The notes beneath the pieces were generated by a model that saw only the letters and a program-made list of their open reading frames with translations, was not told the DNA's origin and made no database searches. A stretch of 64,000 bases of DNA from NCBI GenBank assembly GCA_050250575.1, contig JBFWOJ010000002.1, positions 124,001-188,000 of the forward strand. The letters run 5' to 3'. The translations under genes were made by a program, and so were the position numbers. Below are positions 17,943-27,169 of this stretch, one piece after another (within the stretch, counting starts at the first letter, position 1; each line of letters starts with the position of its first letter). This DNA comes from SHVO01 sp050250575. Its GTDB lineage: Bacteria; Pseudomonadota; Alphaproteobacteria; Rhodospirillales; Rhodospirillaceae.

Positions 17943-19475
17943 TCACGAGAAGGAAGCGGAAAAGTCGTCGAGGAAGGTCTTGAGCTTCGCCTGGAGGGCG
18001 TCGCTGAGAGCCTTTTCCTGGCGGATGCCCGCGAGGATGTCAGGCGCGCGTTCGCGCATGGCGCCGAGCATCGAGGATTCGAAGCGGCCGACGTCGCGCA
18101 CGGCGATCTTGTCGAGGTAGCCCTTGGTGCCGGCGAAAATCACGACCACCTGTTCTTCGACCGGAACCGGCTTGTACTGCGGCTGCTTCAAGAGCTCCGT
18201 GAGGCGCTCACCGCGGGCGAGGAGCCGCTGCGTCGCCGGATCGAGATCCGAGGCGAACTGGGCGAACGCCTTCATTTCGCGGTACTGCGCGAGCTCGAGC
18301 TTGATCGAGCCTGCGACCTGCTTCATCGCCTTGATCTGTGCCGACGATCCGACGCGGCTGACCGAGATGCCGACGTTCAGCGCGGGACGAATGCCCTGAT
18401 AGAAGAGCGTCGTTTCCAGGAAGATCTGTCCATCGGTGATCGAGATCACGTTCGTCGGAATGTAGGCCGACACGTCGTTCGCTTGCGTTTCGACCACCGG
18501 CAAAGCGGTGAGCGAGCCCGAGCCATTGGCTTCGTTGAGCTTCGCTGCGCGTTCGAGCAGGCGGCTGTGCAGATAGAACACGTCGCCGGGATAGGCTTCG
18601 CGGCCCGGCGGACGGCGCAGCAGCAGCGACATCTGACGATAGGCGACGGCCTGCTTCGACAGGTCGTCGTAGAAGATGACGGCATGCATGCCGTTGTCGC
18701 GGAACCACTCGCCCATGGCGCACCCGGTGTAGGGCGCAAGGAACTGCATCGGCGCCGGGTCGGAGGCCGTGGCGGCAACGACGATGGTGTAGTCGAGCGC
18801 GCCATAGTCTGCGAGGGTCTTCACGACCTGCGCAACGGTCGACCGTTTCTGGCCGACGACCACGTACACGCAGAAGAGCTTTTCCTTGTCGCTCTTCGCC
18901 GCGTCGTTGACCTTCTTCTGATTTATGATGGTGTCGAGGATGACGGCGGTCTTGCCGGTCTGGCGGTCGCCGATGATGAGCTCGCGCTGGCCGCGGCCGA
19001 TCGGAATCAGCGAGTCGATCGCCTTCAAGCCCGTCTGCACCGGCTCGTGCACCGAGCGGCGCGGAATGATGCCGGGAGCCTTCAGCTCGGCGAGGCGCCG
19101 CTCTTTCGCGCCGAGGTCGCCTTTGCCGTCGATGGCGTTGCCGAGGCCGTCCATGACGCGCCCGAGCAGCGACTTGCCGACCGGAACATCGACGATGGTG
19201 CCCGTACGCTTGACGGTGTCGCCCTCCTTAATGGTGGAGTCATCGCCGAAGATCACGATGCCGACGTTGTCGGTTTCGAGGTTCAGCGCCATCCCCTTGA
19301 TGCCGCCCGGGAACTCGACCATCTCGCCGGCTTGGACGTTATCGAGGCCGTAGACGCGGGCGATACCGTCGCCAACGGCGAGCACCTGGCCGACTTCGGC
19401 CGATTCAGCTTCGGTGCCGAAGTTGGCGATCTGCTGCTTGAGGATTGACGAAATTTCTGCGGCGCGGATTTCCAT
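17943..19475 (-). CDS. atpA: ATP synthase F1 subunit alpha
   Basis: Non-catalytic nucleotide-binding subunit of F1, 510 residues. The N-terminal crown reads MEIRAAEISSILKQQIANFG. The P-loop is GDRQTGKT at 169-176. The alpha-specific arginine-finger region reads NVGISVSRVGSSAQ. It follows atpH with only 3 bp between, so translation is coupled. No unusual features. Confidence 0.99.
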   Translation of the reverse strand: MEIRAAEISSILKQQIANFGTEAESAEVGQVLAVGDGIARVYGLDNVQAGEMVEFPGGIKGMALNLETDNVGIVIFGDDSTIKEGDTVKRTGTIVDVPVGKSLLGRVMDGLGNAIDGKGDLGAKERRLAELKAPGIIPRRSVHEPVQTGLKAIDSLIPIGRGQRELIIGDRQTGKTAVILDTIINQKKVNDAAKSDKEKLFCVYVVVGQKRSTVAQVVKTLADYGALDYTIVVAATASDPAPMQFLAPYTGCAMGEWFRDNGMHAVIFYDDLSKQAVAYRQMSLLLRRPPGREAYPGDVFYLHSRLLERAAKLNEANGSGSLTALPVVETQANDVSAYIPTNVISITDGQIFLETTLFYQGIRPALNVGISVSRVGSSAQIKAMKQVAGSIKLELAQYREMKAFAQFASDLDPATQRLLARGERLTELLKQPQYKPVPVEEQVVVIFAGTKGYLDKIAVRDVGRFESSMLGAMRERAPDILAGIRQEKALSDALQAKLKTFLDDFSASFS

Positions 19476-19478
19476 AAT

Positions 19479-20039
19479 TTATCCGACCCCTTTCATAGCG
19501 AGCTTAAGACGTTGAAGTTTGGAACGGAGCGAGCTGTCGACCATGCGCGAGCCGACGCGAACAATGAGGCCGCCGAGGATGGACGGGTCCACCTTGGTGA
19601 CGATGTCGACGCTGCGGCCGACGGATTTCTTGAGCTGATCTGTGAGCGACATGCGCTGCGAGTCCGAAAGCGGCACAGCGCTCACGACCTCGGCGGCCGC
19701 CTGACCGCGGCGCGCGGCGAGGATTTCACGGAAGCCCTTGATCATGCCCGGAAGGGCAAACAGGCGGCGGTTCTGGGCGACGAGGCCGAGAAACTTCCTG
19801 GTGATGGGCGACAGCTGGGCCTTCTCGGTGATGGCCGCGATCCCCTTGGACTGATCGTTGCGGGAGAGGACCGGCGACTTGATGAAGCGCCGGAAATCGT
19901 CGCTGTCGTCGATCATCTTCTGCAGGTTCGCAAGATCGCCGGCGACGGCGTCGAGCGCACCCTGTTCGTCGGCCAGTTCGTAAAGGGCACTTGCATAGCG
20001 CCCGCTTACGCCACTGGCTCCTGCCACATCCGTTGCCAC
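19479..20039 (-). CDS. atpH: ATP synthase F1 subunit delta
   Basis: Peripheral-stalk subunit that joins F1 to the b subunits; 186 residues with the family core SGRYASALYELADEQG and the C-terminal VDPSILGGLIVRVGSRMVD. The start codon is GTG at 20039, with AAGGGGCG about 10 nt upstream. It is the first gene of the F1 operon. The Fo genes (a, b, c) are not here, as is usual in alphaproteobacteria, where Fo lies in a separate operon. The operon promoter must lie within the 275 bp up to 20,314. Confidence 0.97.
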   Translation of the reverse strand: MATDVAGASGVSGRYASALYELADEQGALDAVAGDLANLQKMIDDSDDFRRFIKSPVLSRNDQSKGIAAITEKAQLSPITRKFLGLVAQNRRLFALPGMIKGFREILAARRGQAAAEVVSAVPLSDSQRMSLTDQLKKSVGRSVDIVTKVDPSILGGLIVRVGSRMVDSSLRSKLQRLKLAMKGVG

Positions 20040-20314
20040 CGGTGAAACGCCCCTTGAGCAAGACTAAAACATCATGTCGGACCGGACCAAAAACGGACGC
20101 TTTCGGCCGGGTCCGGAGATCAAGCTAAGTGCTTGATGCCGCAGCGGATTTACGACCAATTCCGGTCGCTGCCGCGATGGACGGCGGGTTGGTAGCACAC
20201 GGCCTTACGGCTTGCAACAGACCACCGCGCAAAGCCCTTGTGCAGTTTCGCTTTAACGCGAAAAAGGCCGGAAAATCGGGGGTTCTGTAACAGCCGCGCC
20301 GAGAGCCTTTTGCC

Positions 20315-20548
20315 TCACCGCCAACGCCAGGGTCCGTTGGTTTTTTTGCGGCAGATGCGCAGGAAGACAGCCGTAAGGCCTAGCACATAGGCGAGCGGCA
20401 CGTAAGGCGCGCCACCGAAGGCAAAGATGAGGATGGGGGTGCCGGCCCCCACGGCGAGGATGAAAGCAAACAAGAACACCGCGCCCTTCCAATGGGTGGG
20501 ACTGGCACCGTATCCGGTCCGCCTTGGCTCGAACCAGTATTCGGACAT
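20315..20548 (-). CDS. Small two-helix membrane protein
   Basis: A 77-residue protein beginning MSEYWFEPRRTGYGASPTHW. Two hydrophobic helices follow (about 22-42 and 48-65), and the tail is basic. The YWFxPxRxGYGAxPxxWKG opening recurs in small uncharacterised alphaproteobacterial membrane proteins, so it is probably real and conserved. It is 6 bp downstream of the priA stop codon and may share the priA transcript. Function unknown. Confidence 0.7.
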   Translation of the reverse strand: MSEYWFEPRRTGYGASPTHWKGAVFLFAFILAVGAGTPILIFAFGGAPYVPLAYVLGLTAVFLRICRKKTNGPWRWR

Positions 20549-20554
20549 GGCTCA

Positions 20555-22786
20555 TCAATAAAAGCTGTAGGGATCCACGTCGATCTGCACCCTTACCGAT
20601 GACGGAATTCTAACTGATTCCAGCCACTCCCGCACCAAAGGTTGTGGCGCCTGAGCGCGGCCGGTTTTCAGCAGAAGACGATGACGGTGCACGCCCCGTA
20701 ACAAAGCCATAAAGGCCGGCGCCGGGCCCAGCACTTCGATCCCATCGCCGCGGGGCGCATGAGCCGCCAGCGTTCGCCCTGCGGCGACGACCGCGACCTC
20801 GTCGGGTCCCGAGAGGATTAGCGCCGTCAAGCGCCCGAAGGGCGGCATGGCAAGCGCCTCACGTGCTTCGATCTCACTTTCCATGAATGCATCCGACTCG
20901 CCGGTCGCAAGCGCACGCATCACCGGGTGCGCGGGGTCGTGAGTCTGGAGCATCACCTGCCCAGGCTTTTCGGCGCGGCCGGCGCGCCCTGCCACTTGGT
21001 GAAGAAGCTGATGCGTGCGTTCCGCGGCGCGCAAGTCCCAACCTGAAAGACCGAGATCAGCGTCGACCACGCCGACAAGCGTCAGGCCCGGAAAGTGGTG
21101 ACCCTTGGCGAGCACCTGCGTGCCGACAAGAATGTCGATGCGATGATCCAGAATGTCCTCGATCAATTCCTGTACCGCGCTGGGGCGATCCAAGGTGTCT
21201 GAGGCGACCGCGCGCACATTCGCATCGGGCCAACGGGCAGCGGCTTCCTCGGCGACGCGTTCGATGCCCGGGCCGCAGGGCACGAAGGAGTCCTTCGCGC
21301 CGCAGGCTGAACAAGCTTCGGGCTGCGGCGCGGCGAAGCCACAGTGGTGGCACTGCAGACGCCGCGTGAGTTTATGTTCCACCAGCCAGGCGGTGCAGCG
21401 CGGGCAATGCAGGCGGTGGCCACACGTGCGGCACAAGGTGAGCGGCGCGTAGCCGCGGCGGTTCAGGAACAGAAGCGCCTGCTCGCCGCTTTCGAGCGTG
21501 CGGTTCACGGCGTTCACCAGCGGCGGGGCGAGCCAGGCGCGGCCCCAGGGCCCCTTCTCAGGCGGATTGGCCTTCATGTCGATGATGGAAATACGCGGCA
21601 TGGCCGCGGCGTTATAGCGGGACGGCAGATGAACGCGGCCGTAGCGCCCTTTGCGCACGTTGATGACGGTCTCGAGCGATGGCGTTGCGGAGCTCAGAAC
21701 GATGGGGATGGCGCCTTCACGCGCGCGCACCACAGCCATATCGCGGGCGTGGTAGATCGCGCCGTCTTCCTGCTTGAAGGCGGACTCATGCTCCTCATCG
21801 ACAATGATGAGGCCGAGATCGCGGAACGGAAGGAACAAGGCGGAGCGCGCACCGATGACAACGCGGGCGTCGCCATTAGCGACACCAGCCCAGGTTTCAC
21901 GGCGCGCCTTGTAGTTCAGATCGGAATGCCAGAGCGCCGGGACGCCGCCGAATCTCTTGGCAAAGCGCGCGAGACTTTGGGCGGTGAGCGCGATCTCCGG
22001 CAGCAGTATCAGAACCTGCTGCTGTGCTTTGAGCGCAGCCGCTACCGCTTCGAAGTAAACCTCGGTCTTGCCGGAGCCGGTGACGCCTTCGAGCACGGTG
22101 ACGGAAAAACCGCCATTTATCTTGTCCACCAATTCCGCCGCGGCTTCGGCCTGCGCGGCTTCGAGGCGTGGACGATGGTGCGCCGGGTCAAGAGCGGCGA
22201 ACGGCGACGCATAGGGCAAAGGTACCAGTCGCAATGCGCCCACGTCGATCAGTTGCCGGATGACGCCGGAGCTGACGCCCGCCTTCGCGGCGAGGGCGGT
22301 TGCCGTGGGAAACGTGGTCTGCCCGATGGCCGCCAGGACCTTTTCGCGCGCTGGTGTCGCCTTTACCCCGGCGACGGCGAGCGAAACACCAGTTGCGGCA
22401 ATAGCCGTCGTCGGCTGCGGCGGGACCCAACGTCGCGCGGGGTTGATGGCGATGCGCAGGAGCGCGCCCGGCGGCTGGAGCGTGTAGCCGGCGGCCCAGT
22501 CGATGAAGCGCCGCAGCACGCCCGGCACGACGGGCACATCCAGCTTGTGGACGACCTCACGCAGCTTCTCAGGCTTCACGTCGTGGCGTCCGGCGCCCCA
22601 CACGACGCCGACTTCGAAACGCCGCCCAATCGGCACTTCGACTATATCGCCGGCCGTCAATTCGGCGCCGTCCGGAACCTTATAGTCGTAGGCTGAGTCA
22701 ACAGGTAATGGCAGCAGCACCGCAACTTGTGCGCCCGCGCTAAAACGCTGGGAGTCCTCGGCGGGCGTGGATTGCGTTGAAGTCAT
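20555..22786 (-). CDS. priA: Primosomal protein N', replication restart helicase
   Basis: A 743-residue superfamily 2 helicase that reloads the replisome at stalled forks. The N-terminal 3'-end-binding domain starts VAVLLPLPVDSAYDYKVP. The Walker A motif is GVTGSGKTEVYF, and the DEAH-type Walker B is IIVDEEHESAFKQ. The zinc-binding insertion supplies the paired CxxC motifs in CRTCGHRLHCPRC and CHHCGF, then CSACGA. The helicase C-terminal motif reads GTQVLAKGHHFPGL, followed by QVAGRAGRAEKPG. The length matches the family. It is divergent from the transaldolase gene, with 54 bp between start codons. Confidence 0.97.
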   Translation of the reverse strand: MTSTQSTPAEDSQRFSAGAQVAVLLPLPVDSAYDYKVPDGAELTAGDIVEVPIGRRFEVGVVWGAGRHDVKPEKLREVVHKLDVPVVPGVLRRFIDWAAGYTLQPPGALLRIAINPARRWVPPQPTTAIAATGVSLAVAGVKATPAREKVLAAIGQTTFPTATALAAKAGVSSGVIRQLIDVGALRLVPLPYASPFAALDPAHHRPRLEAAQAEAAAELVDKINGGFSVTVLEGVTGSGKTEVYFEAVAAALKAQQQVLILLPEIALTAQSLARFAKRFGGVPALWHSDLNYKARRETWAGVANGDARVVIGARSALFLPFRDLGLIIVDEEHESAFKQEDGAIYHARDMAVVRAREGAIPIVLSSATPSLETVINVRKGRYGRVHLPSRYNAAAMPRISIIDMKANPPEKGPWGRAWLAPPLVNAVNRTLESGEQALLFLNRRGYAPLTLCRTCGHRLHCPRCTAWLVEHKLTRRLQCHHCGFAAPQPEACSACGAKDSFVPCGPGIERVAEEAAARWPDANVRAVASDTLDRPSAVQELIEDILDHRIDILVGTQVLAKGHHFPGLTLVGVVDADLGLSGWDLRAAERTHQLLHQVAGRAGRAEKPGQVMLQTHDPAHPVMRALATGESDAFMESEIEAREALAMPPFGRLTALILSGPDEVAVVAAGRTLAAHAPRGDGIEVLGPAPAFMALLRGVHRHRLLLKTGRAQAPQPLVREWLESVRIPSSVRVQIDVDPYSFY

Positions 22787-22840
22787 GCTTTACAATCTAG
22801 ATATCGAGACACCCCCTGAAAAGAAAGAGTGCTTGAGACC

Positions 22841-23494
22841 ATGAAGTTCTTCGTCGACACCGCCGATATCAAAGAGATCAAAGACCTTGCCGCCACCGGC
22901 ATGGTCGACGGCGTCACCACCAATCCTTCGCTCGCCGCAAAGTCGGGCAAGAAATTCGTGGACCTCATCGCGGAAATCTGCGCGGTGGTACCCGGCCCCG
23001 TCAGCGCGGAAGTCACCGCGCTGGATCATGACACGATGATGAAAGAAGCGAACGTCCTGCGGAAGATCGCCAAGAACGTGACCATCAAGGTCCCGCTCAC
23101 GCCGGACGGCCTGAAGACCTGCAAAAAACTCTCCGGCGACGGAACGATGGTGAACGTGACTTTATGCTTTTCGCCGGCGCAGGCGCTGCTGGCGGCGAAG
23201 GCGGGCGCGAGCTTCATCTCGCCGTTCGTGGGCCGTCTCGACGACATCGGCACCGACGGCATGGCGCTGATCGACGATATCTGCACTATCTACGGCAACT
23301 ACGGATTTTCGACCGAGGTATTGGTGGCTTCGATTCGCCACCCCATGCATGTAGTAGAGGCCGCCAAGATCGGTGCTCATGTGGCGACGATGCCGCCGGC
23401 AACCCTGCGTCAGCTGTTCAACCATCCCTTAACCGATAAAGGCTTAAAAGCCTTCTTGGATGATTGGGCCAAGACCGGACAATCCATTCTTTAA
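22841..23494 (+). CDS. Transaldolase / fructose-6-phosphate aldolase family (short TalB/FSA type)
   Basis: A 217-residue class I aldolase of the pentose phosphate pathway. I use the ATG at 22841 (MKFFVDTADI), the family start, not the GTG 12 bp upstream. The Schiff-base lysine is K83 in NVTIKVPLT. The substrate motifs TTNPSLAAKSG and ASFISPFVGRLDDIG are present, as is the C-terminal MPPATLRQLFNHPLTDKGL. Short proteins of this group can be true transaldolases or fructose-6-phosphate aldolases, and sequence alone does not decide. It follows priA divergently, a common alphaproteobacterial order. Confidence 0.93.
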   Translation: MKFFVDTADIKEIKDLAATGMVDGVTTNPSLAAKSGKKFVDLIAEICAVVPGPVSAEVTALDHDTMMKEANVLRKIAKNVTIKVPLTPDGLKTCKKLSGDGTMVNVTLCFSPAQALLAAKAGASFISPFVGRLDDIGTDGMALIDDICTIYGNYGFSTEVLVASIRHPMHVVEAAKIGAHVATMPPATLRQLFNHPLTDKGLKAFLDDWAKTGQSIL

Positions 23495-23521
23495 AATGGA
23501 GATCCTGGGGAGCCAATCGCC

Positions 23522-24271
23522 ATGAGTGGGAAACGTGGGCGGGGGCCGGGAAACATGGCTGATCATATGACGGCGGGTAAAACCGACGCTCAGAAACCGG
23601 AATTGCGTGAAGCAGATGTCGTCGCCTACCTGCGGCGGAATCCGCGTGTGCTCCTGAACAACCCGGAGCTCCTGGGCGCGCTGGCGCCGGACACGCGCTT
23701 TTCCGCAGACACCGTCGTGGTCGACATGCAGCGCTTCGTCGTCGACCGCCTGCGGCGCCAGGTCGATGAAATGAAGGCGGCGAGCGATCGTCTCGTCACC
23801 ACGACGCGCTCGAATATGTCGCTCGTCGAACGGACCATGGAGTGCGCTCTCGCCCTCATGTACGCGCGGGACTACAACGAGCTTGCGCAGATCCTGCACG
23901 ACGACTTGCCGGTGCACCTCGGTGTGGACGTGATCTCGATCGGTTTCGAAACCGACAGCGTCCCGGTCGACGCCGGGCCGATCATCCGGCCGCTGCCGCG
24001 CGGCACGGTCGACCAGCTGGTGGGACCCGAGTCGACACGCATCCGCCCGGATATCCAGGGCGAAGCCATGCTGTACGGCAGCGCCGCCGGCCTGGTGCGC
24101 TCCGACGCCCTGGTGGCGCTTCCCGAAGGCGAAGGTCTTCCGGTCGGTCTTTTCGCCGTGGGATGCCGCGCCGCCAATCACTTCGAAAATGGGCAAGGCA
24201 CCGAACTCATCGCCTTCCTGGCGCACGTCAGCCGCTACGCGGTAGGCCGTTGGTGGACGCTGAAACTCTAG
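23522..24271 (+). CDS. DUF484 family protein upstream of xerC
   Basis: A 249-residue protein with the DUF484 opening VVAYLRRNPRVLLNNPELL. A helical linker follows (QRFVVDRLRRQVDEMK), then a GAF-like sensory fold (about 100-249). The start could be the ATG at 23522 (GGGGAG upstream) or the one at 23555 (GGGAAAC upstream); I list the longer. DUF484 genes very often precede xerC, and here the end overlaps the proposed xerC start by 19 bp, implying translational coupling. Ligand and function are unknown. Confidence 0.88.
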   Translation: MSGKRGRGPGNMADHMTAGKTDAQKPELREADVVAYLRRNPRVLLNNPELLGALAPDTRFSADTVVVDMQRFVVDRLRRQVDEMKAASDRLVTTTRSNMSLVERTMECALALMYARDYNELAQILHDDLPVHLGVDVISIGFETDSVPVDAGPIIRPLPRGTVDQLVGPESTRIRPDIQGEAMLYGSAAGLVRSDALVALPEGEGLPVGLFAVGCRAANHFENGQGTELIAFLAHVSRYAVGRWWTLKL

Positions 24272-25221
24272 ACCTTCGCCAGATCCATTTCGCCGCGGCA
24301 CCTGACCTCGCCGAAGCCATCGCCGCTTGGCATGTGTGGCTTGCCGCGGAACGGCGCGTCTCGGCGCATACCTCGGATGCCTATGCCCGCGACCTCGCCG
24401 CATTCCTGGCGTTTCTGGTCGGGCACCTCGGCGAACCCGCCGGCCTTTCGGCTCTCGCTCAGCTCAAGCCCGCGGATATCCGGAGCTACCTGGCGCACCG
24501 GTCGAGTGAAGGCATCGCGCGCAGCTCGGTTGCGCGCGCCATGTCGACGTTGCGCAATTTCTTCCGTTTTCTCGACCGCACCGGCCGCGTGCATAATCCG
24601 GCCGTCAAAAGCGTAAAGACGCCGCGCCTTCCGAAAAGCGTTCCGAAAGCGCTCGACGAAGTCGATGCGCTCGATGCCATCCGCAGCGCCGGCGAACTCC
24701 AAGAGGAGCCATGGCTGGCGGCGCGCGACCAGGCGCTGATGTTGCTGCTGTACGGCTGCGGCCTCCGTCTCGGGGAAGCGCTGTCCCTCAGCTGGGAGAC
24801 CCGCACCGAAGCAGATGTCCTGCGCGTCGTCGGCAAAGGCCGGAAGGAACGTATCGTTCCCATACTGCCGATCGTGAAGAGCGCCATCGCGAGCTATCGC
24901 GCGCTCTGCCCGTATCAGGGTGCGGGAGGCGCGCCGTTGTTCGTGGGCAGCCGCGGCAAGCCCTTGAGCCCGCGGATCATCCAACGCCAGATGGAAAAGC
25001 TGCGCGCACAGCTTGGCCTGCACGAAGACGCAACACCGCACGCCTTGCGCCATAGCTTTGCGACTCACTTGCTCGCAAGGGGTGGAGACCTTCGTACGAT
25101 TCAGGAATTGCTGGGTCATGCGTCGCTGTCGACGACACAACGCTACACCGCGGTGGATGAGGCTCATCTGATCCGCACCTACCGCGCCGCCCATCCCCGC
25201 GCCAAGAGCACGGCCGAATAG
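24253..25221 (+). CDS. xerC: Tyrosine recombinase XerC
   Basis: Site-specific recombinase that, with XerD, resolves chromosome dimers at dif. I choose the GTG at 24253, which gives the usual start (AIAAWHVWLAAERRVSAHT, the SAM-like DNA-binding domain) and 322 residues. The open frame extends far upstream but only inside DUF484. Catalytic residues are all visible: R172 (CGLRLGE), K195 (GKGRKER), H263 and R266 (HALRH), H289 (LGHASLST) and nucleophile Y298 (QRYTAVD). The position behind DUF484 favours XerC over XerD. Confidence 0.93.
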   Translation: MDAETLDLRQIHFAAAPDLAEAIAAWHVWLAAERRVSAHTSDAYARDLAAFLAFLVGHLGEPAGLSALAQLKPADIRSYLAHRSSEGIARSSVARAMSTLRNFFRFLDRTGRVHNPAVKSVKTPRLPKSVPKALDEVDALDAIRSAGELQEEPWLAARDQALMLLLYGCGLRLGEALSLSWETRTEADVLRVVGKGRKERIVPILPIVKSAIASYRALCPYQGAGGAPLFVGSRGKPLSPRIIQRQMEKLRAQLGLHEDATPHALRHSFATHLLARGGDLRTIQELLGHASLSTTQRYTAVDEAHLIRTYRAAHPRAKSTAE

Positions 25222-25254
25222 CGTTTCAGTTTCATGCGGGCGCGGAAACCCGCG

Positions 25255-26040
25255 TCAATGATCCCAAGGCCCGCGGCCGCCCGCGTTCGGCACCGACCCG
25301 CGGCGGCGAAGGCGCACGGGACGATTTTCGACGGCAAACGGACGGCTGTGCGCCGTATCGAACACCGGCACGCTCTTCTTCTTGAAGAAAAAGACCAGGA
25401 CTGAACCGGCGATGAAACCGCCGATGTGGGCGATGAAGGCGACGCCCGGCTGGCCGGCATCGACCGACGCTGAACTGATCAGCTGGCCGACGATCCAGAA
25501 GCCCAGCACGATGAAGGCAGGGACATTGATGACCGTGATGTAGACGATCAGCAGCACGAAGACTTTGATGTTCGCGCGTGGATGGAGCACCAGATAGGCG
25601 CCTAGCACGCCGGAAATGGCGCCGGACGCGCCGACCATCGGCACGTCGGAGCCCGGCGCAGCGTAACCCTGGGCCAGCGCGGCCGCGGCACCGCAGAGGA
25701 GGTAGAACACAAGGTAGCGCCTGTGCCCGAGCGACGCTTCGATGTTGTCGCCGAAGATCCACAGATAGAGCATGTTGCCGGCGAGATGCATCCATCCGCC
25801 GTGCATGAACATCGAGGTGAAAATCGTGAGCGTCGCAGGGATGTACGGGATGTCGCCGGGCGGAGCGCCTTCGCCGAAGAAATACGCCGGCGTAAAGCCG
25901 TAGGCCATGACGGCGACCTGCCCTGCTTCGCCGCCGAGAGAAAACTGCCATAAAAAGACGAGAATGCATGTCGCCAGCATCGTGTAGTTCACGAAGGGCG
26001 TGATGGTATGGGGGTTGTCGTCGCGGATCGGGAGGAACAT
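25255..26040 (-). CDS. Rhomboid family intramembrane serine protease
   Basis: A six-helix membrane protein of 261 residues. The ATG at 26040 is used because upstream in-frame sequence is not rhomboid-like. The catalytic serine is S139 in GASGAISG, and the catalytic histidine is H205 in AHIGGFIAG. The L1-loop hallmark HGGWMHLAGNMLYLWIFGDN is intact. Rhomboids cleave transmembrane substrates near the membrane surface; the substrate is unknown here. The C-terminal tail is basic and cytoplasmic. It is divergent from the next gene (49 bp). Confidence 0.93.
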   Translation of the reverse strand: MFLPIRDDNPHTITPFVNYTMLATCILVFLWQFSLGGEAGQVAVMAYGFTPAYFFGEGAPPGDIPYIPATLTIFTSMFMHGGWMHLAGNMLYLWIFGDNIEASLGHRRYLVFYLLCGAAAALAQGYAAPGSDVPMVGASGAISGVLGAYLVLHPRANIKVFVLLIVYITVINVPAFIVLGFWIVGQLISSASVDAGQPGVAFIAHIGGFIAGSVLVFFFKKKSVPVFDTAHSRPFAVENRPVRLRRRGSVPNAGGRGPWDH

Positions 26041-26089
26041 ATGTAATGTAAGGGTAGCAGCCGCCCAGCCTTGGTCCAAAGAGCAAAAC

Positions 26090-26704
26090 GTGCCGATTCC
26101 CAAACTGTTGTCCGTCGCCGTTCTTTTTTTGCCGTCTGCGCTCCTGAATGGGATCAGTGTTGCCCATGGCGCGGACCTGCCGATCTTCCCCAACGCGGAT
26201 GAGAAACCCTGCAGCACGCCCGGCGAAAGCCCGGAGTGCGCCCTCAAGACGTTCTGGATGTGCAATGAACAGAACGTGGACGTGTGCAAGCTGATCGGGA
26301 TCGAGCTTCAGCCCGAGGGCACGCAAAAGCGCGACGACGGTTCCTACGCGGGGAACGTCTGGCGCCGGCCATGGACGATGCCGTGGAGCGCGCTGATCAA
26401 CGAGGCCAGCAAGGAGTACGACGTGTGGGAGCTGCGCGGTATCCGCGAAGTCGCCCACAACCGCATCCGCGGTCTGCGGCGCGCGCCGGAACCGGTCATC
26501 GGCATGCAGGAGATGATGATCTATATGGTCGACGCCAAAGGCGTCATCGAAAAAGCCAGCGTCTTCATGGAAGAGCGCCGCGGAGACTGGAACGTCGTCG
26601 CTTTCGCCCGGTGGCGCGATGAAGAGAACATCGACCCCTGCGACCGCAAGAAACTGCGCTCGCTGGCGTGCAAGTACAGTATCACCGGCATGCGGCCCTG
26701 GTGA
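26090..26704 (+). CDS. Exported protein of unknown function
   Basis: I start at the GTG at 26090, which yields a signal peptide (PKLLSVAVLFLPSALLNGISVAHGA) and a 204-residue product. Longer in-frame starts overlap the rhomboid gene and add non-signal sequence. The mature part has six cysteines: CSTPGESPEC, WMCNEQNVDVC, and DPCDRKKLRSLAC. Their even number and export suggest disulfides. The core includes WRRPWTMPWSALINEASKEY and MIYMVDAKGVIEKASVFMEE. I do not recognise the family. The start is less certain than the reading frame. Confidence 0.65.
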   Translation: MPIPKLLSVAVLFLPSALLNGISVAHGADLPIFPNADEKPCSTPGESPECALKTFWMCNEQNVDVCKLIGIELQPEGTQKRDDGSYAGNVWRRPWTMPWSALINEASKEYDVWELRGIREVAHNRIRGLRRAPEPVIGMQEMMIYMVDAKGVIEKASVFMEERRGDWNVVAFARWRDEENIDPCDRKKLRSLACKYSITGMRPW

Positions 26705-26761
26705 CGCTCGAGCGAGCGACGGCGGCCGCCGTTCGACCCGGTATCTGATTCAGTTTATTTC

Positions 26762-27166
26762 TTATCTTTGCGCGAGCCATGCCCCGGCGCGCCGCGTAAA
26801 CGCAAAACAGATGGCGGCGAGTTGAAGCGCCAGGGCCATGAGCGGCAATAGAAACGCCTGAAGCGAACTCGTCACAATGACGGCCGGTCCGGCGCCGCGC
26901 AAGGCAACGAACGCGCTTGCCAGCAACAAGATCAGGAATCCAAGCAGGACCCAACGCGCGAAATTCTTACGCCTGCGCGCAACGAGGAATATCAGGCACG
27001 CGTGAATGAGAATTACACCGGCGTTGAGCGGCGCTGCCGGAAGCACCGCCGCGCCCGTGAAAATCTTCGCGAGCTGTAGGCCGCGCGGAACGAGCGCGAT
27101 ATAAGACAGGAGTTCGAAGACGACGATACTTCCGGGCCTCGGCTCGGAAATACCGCCCATCGGCAC
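26762..27166 (-). CDS. Small polytopic membrane protein, unknown function
   Basis: A 134-residue protein with four hydrophobic helices (roughly 17-35, 43-62, 70-88, 98-125). It starts at GTG 27166; an ATG two codons on (27160) is the alternative. Only 3 bp separate it from the lpd stop codon, so it is probably the last gene of the sucA-sucB-lpd transcript. No family was recognised. Its tight spacing behind lpd suggests coupling to that operon, not a functional link. Confidence 0.6.
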   Translation of the reverse strand: MPMGGISEPRPGSIVVFELLSYIALVPRGLQLAKIFTGAAVLPAAPLNAGVILIHACLIFLVARRRKNFARWVLLGFLILLLASAFVALRGAGPAVIVTSSLQAFLLPLMALALQLAAICFAFTRRAGAWLAQR

Positions 27167-27169
27167 GCT

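Noticed and set aside
20246..20263. Hairpin TTTCGC-TTTAAC-GCGAAA as a terminator
   Set aside because: The stem is only 6 bp and no T run follows on either strand in the right place.
22829..22840. GTG start 12 bp upstream of the transaldolase ATG
   Set aside because: The family begins MKFFVDTA; the four extra residues have no homologous counterpart.
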